Source of the DNA: Oscillospiraceae bacterium
GTDB lineage: Bacteria; Bacillota_A; Clostridia; Oscillospirales; CAG-272
Direction: 5' to 3'
Length of the DNA: 7,530 nucleotides
Assembly: GCA_015064195.1 (NCBI GenBank)
Contig: SVSO01000144.1
Location: 1-7,530, forward strand
Position numbers and translations under genes: made by a program. Positions 5,516 through 7,530 of the stretch are shown in pieces (the stretch's first letter is position 1; each line of letters opens with the position of its first letter). The notes beneath the pieces were generated by a model. It saw only the letters and a list, made by a program, of their open reading frames with translations, was not told the DNA's origin and made no database searches.

Positions 5516-6361
5516 TTACTTCCGGAAGCTGACGGTGCAGTCCCGGAGCAGCTCCTTTGCGCGCTCGATATCCTCGGGATAGGGCTTCTCGAAGCTCTCC
5601 GTGTAGGTCATGCCGGCCAGCGCGTATTTTGCTCCCGCCATTTCGTTGTACGGCAAAAATTCCACCTGAGGTTTTACCGGCGAATCGGCTAAAAAGTCAG
5701 CCATGGCCTGAAGATTTTCCGCTCCGGTATTGACACCGTGAATGAAGGGCACGCGGAAAATATGGGGCACGCCGGATTGCATGAGGAGCTTCGCGTGGGC
5801 GAGGATCCGCTCATTGGATACGCCGGTGTAGAATTTGTGCTTTTCGCTGTCCATGACCTTCAGGTCGAAATAGACCAGCTCCACCCGATCAAGCATCCGG
5901 GTGAAATCCTCCGTGCGACCCATGCCGCAGGTTTCCACGGCGCGGTGAAGCTCAGCGGTCTTATCCAGCATTTCCATGAGAAATTCCGGCTGCATGAGCA
6001 CTTCGCCGCCGCTGAACGTGACCCCGCCGCCATTCTGTAAAATCGGCTTCAGGCGGAGAATTCGCTTTGCAAGGGCATCGGATTCCCATTCATCGCCGGC
6101 AAAGCGGATGAGTCCCCGGGGGCAGGCGTTGATGCAGTTCCCGCAGAGGATGCAGGAATCGGGGGAGGGGCAGACTTCGCGGCATTTTCCGCAGGACAGG
6201 CATCCGTTGGGACTGTGGACGACCTGACGGTCGCGGGACAGTCCCTCGGGATTGTGGCACCATCGACAGCGGAGCGGACAGCCCTTGAAAAACACGTTGA
6301 CGCGAATTCCCGGGCCGTCAAACACCGCAAATTCTTCGATGGAAAAGATGCGTCCTGTCAT
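5516..6361 (-). CDS. Glycyl radical enzyme activase (radical SAM, dicluster type)
   Basis: A 281-residue radical SAM enzyme that cleaves S-adenosylmethionine and abstracts a hydrogen from the conserved glycine of its partner. The frame is open to 6412, but ATG 6361 (MTGRIFSIEEF) is chosen because it begins at the family's normal start, 2 bases after the partner gene's stop. The radical SAM cluster is Cys28-x3-Cys32-x2-Cys35 (GCPLRCRWCHNPEG). A ferredoxin-like insert follows with two Cys sets: 54, 57, 60, 64 and 70, 73, 76, 80. This indicates two extra 4Fe-4S clusters, as in the activases of non-PFL glycyl radical enzymes; the PFL activase lacks the insert. SAM-binding FSGGE (116-120) and FDLKVMD (165-171) are present. 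No strong Shine-Dalgarno precedes it, so translation is probably coupled to the enzyme gene. Confidence 0.95.
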   Translation of the reverse strand: MTGRIFSIEEFAVFDGPGIRVNVFFKGCPLRCRWCHNPEGLSRDRQVVHSPNGCLSCGKCREVCPSPDSCILCGNCINACPRGLIRFAGDEWESDALAKRILRLKPILQNGGGVTFSGGEVLMQPEFLMEMLDKTAELHRAVETCGMGRTEDFTRMLDRVELVYFDLKVMDSEKHKFYTGVSNERILAHAKLLMQSGVPHIFRVPFIHGVNTGAENLQAMADFLADSPVKPQVEFLPYNEMAGAKYALAGMTYTESFEKPYPEDIERAKELLRDCTVSFRK

Positions 6362-6363
6362 TT

Positions 6364-7530
6364 TTATACGCTCTTGTATTCGACGCGGCTGAGCACCTGA
6401 TCCTGATAGCACTTGTCAAGCTCAACGAAGTGACCGCTCCAGCCCCAAACGCGGACGATCAGCTCCTGATGCTTTTCCGGCTCAAGCTGAGCGGCACGCA
6501 GCTTCTCCGCGTTGACCGCGTTGAGCTGCAGCTGATGGCCGCCGGCGAGAATGTAGGCGCGGACAAGCTCTGCCACCTTGTGAATGCTGGAATCCTCGCG
6601 GAATACGGAGTCGTGAAGCTCCAGCGTCATGGGGCCGCCGTTGGAGGTGCGCTTGAGGGCATCCGGGGAGAAGCCCAGCAGAACGGACAGCGGGCCGGAC
6701 TTGGTGAGGAACAGAGAGGGGGAGAAGTTGCAGGGGAGGTATTCGCCTGCCGCACGACCGTCAGCGGTTGCGCCCAGGTCGCGGGAATGCCAGACGTAAT
6801 ACATTGCTGAGCCGGTGCCGGCACGAACCACGCCGCCGCGCTCATTGGTCAGACCCTCGAAGGCATCGGCAAAGAAGTGGAGCAGCTTGTTGCCGAACTC
6901 GTTGGCATCGTCATCGCGGCCCATCTTGTCGGCATCGTTGCGCAGGAGATGCTTCAGCTCTGCATCGTCGGCGAAATCCGTCTCCATGCCGTGGAGCAGG
7001 CGTGCCTTGTCGATGCGGCCGGTCTTGAAGATCATGCTGTCCACAGCCGCCAGCTGGTCAGCCGCACAGGAAAGACCCGTGCCGTGGAAGCCGATGTTGT
7101 TGTATTTTGCACCTGCGGAGATGTCGCGGCCGTTGTCTGCACAGTCGCGCATGAGCAGGGAGAGGAGCGGTGCTGGCTCAAGGTGGAGATTCTTCACCAC
7201 GGATGCCATGGAAACGGCGCGCTCGCGGATGGCTTCGCGGGTGTATTCCATCAGCGCGTCCATGTTGTCGCACTCGTTAAGGTGCGCCATGATGGTCTCA
7301 CGGACGATCTCAGCCATGGGAACACCGTTGATGTTGGGAATATCCATGGCAACCTCGGGGACGATGAACTCCCAGCAGGCGGCGATGGCGTAGTTGCGGG
7401 CATCTTCGGGAGCATAGCCCCAGTATTCAAGGCAGGGGATGACCACGTCGTCGTTGGCGTACTGCGGGAAGCCGAGGCCGATCTTGGTCAGCTCGGTGGC
7501 CAGCTCGTACAGCTCGATGGGGGTGTTTTT
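6364..7530 (-). CDS. Glycyl radical enzyme (pyruvate formate-lyase family), C-terminal part, 5' end outside window
   Basis: The last 388 codons of a glycyl radical enzyme, about half the usual 780-850 residues; the frame is open to the right edge. Counting from that edge, the active-site loop AIAACWEF holds the presumed thiyl Cys52 (codon 7377-7375) with Glu54 two residues on, like the Cys-x-Glu of dehydratase and lyase members and unlike the Cys-Cys of true PFL. The glycyl radical loop is VRVWGWSGHFVEL with Gly363 (codon 6444-6442), 25 residues before the end. Other landmarks are ATADGRAAGEYL and GGHQLQLNAVN. The activase follows 2 bases later. Trp replaces the usual small residue before the glycine and the usual Tyr after it. 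Codon use is strongly biased to GC-ending codons, suggesting high expression. The substrate is unknown; a decarboxylase, dehydratase or C-X lyase are all possible. The absence of microcompartment genes here is uninformative at this length. Confidence 0.94.
   Translation of the reverse strand, partial: KNTPIELYELATELTKIGLGFPQYANDDVVIPCLEYWGYAPEDARNYAIAACWEFIVPEVAMDIPNINGVPMAEIVRETIMAHLNECDNMDALMEYTREAIRERAVSMASVVKNLHLEPAPLLSLLMRDCADNGRDISAGAKYNNIGFHGTGLSCAADQLAAVDSMIFKTGRIDKARLLHGMETDFADDAELKHLLRNDADKMGRDDDANEFGNKLLHFFADAFEGLTNERGGVVRAGTGSAMYYVWHSRDLGATADGRAAGEYLPCNFSPSLFLTKSGPLSVLLGFSPDALKRTSNGGPMTLELHDSVFREDSSIHKVAELVRAYILAGGHQLQLNAVNAEKLRAAQLEPEKHQELIVRVWGWSGHFVELDKCYQDQVLSRVEYKSV

Noticed and set aside
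4582..5532. Plus-strand 316-codon open frame opposite the second AraC gene
   Set aside because: It covers the AraC gene almost exactly, its sequence matches no family I know, and the minus-strand frame has both AraC helix-turn-helix units. It is a codon-bias shadow.

Overview
The window looks like chromosome from an anaerobic, low-oxygen-adapted Bacillota, most likely a gut-type Clostridia (Oscillospirales-like). This rests on the glycyl radical enzyme with its oxygen-sensitive activase, the Clostridia-style extracellular solute-binding lipoprotein, strong AAGGAGG ribosome-binding sites and moderately high GC. The lineage is inferred from protein style, not from a marker gene.

Layout. On the + strand are the 3' part of upp (uracil phosphoribosyltransferase, cut by the left edge) and a PAS-GGDEF diguanylate cyclase. 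The 55-base gap between them holds a GC-rich hairpin. The rest is on the - strand and converges on the cyclase gene at a shared bidirectional terminator (1342-1381). Read in the direction of transcription, the right-hand operon is a glycyl radical enzyme (cut by the right edge), its radical SAM activase, and an AraC regulator, ending at a strong terminator (about 4560-4593). A clear sigma-A type promoter (4487-4515) then starts a second operon: another AraC regulator, an AAC(3)-family N-acyltransferase, and a solute-binding lipoprotein. Those three genes are tightly coupled: an 11-base overlap, then a TAAGGAGG junction where the stop codon and Shine-Dalgarno sequence merge.

How the genes may work together. 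The right operon encodes a catabolic or fermentative radical enzyme, the enzyme that installs its glycyl radical, and a probable effector-sensing regulator. The left operon couples a sensor-regulator to an acyltransferase and an orphan binding lipoprotein with no permease in view. Whether the two operons belong to one pathway cannot be decided from sequence.

The most notable item is the glycyl radical enzyme. Its C-terminal glycine loop (RVWGWSGHF) and active-site cysteine loop (AACWE) both differ from the textbook family patterns, so it may belong to a poorly characterised subclass. No tRNA, rRNA, CRISPR array, insertion sequence or riboswitch was recognised. No gene-free stretch exceeds about 130 bases.
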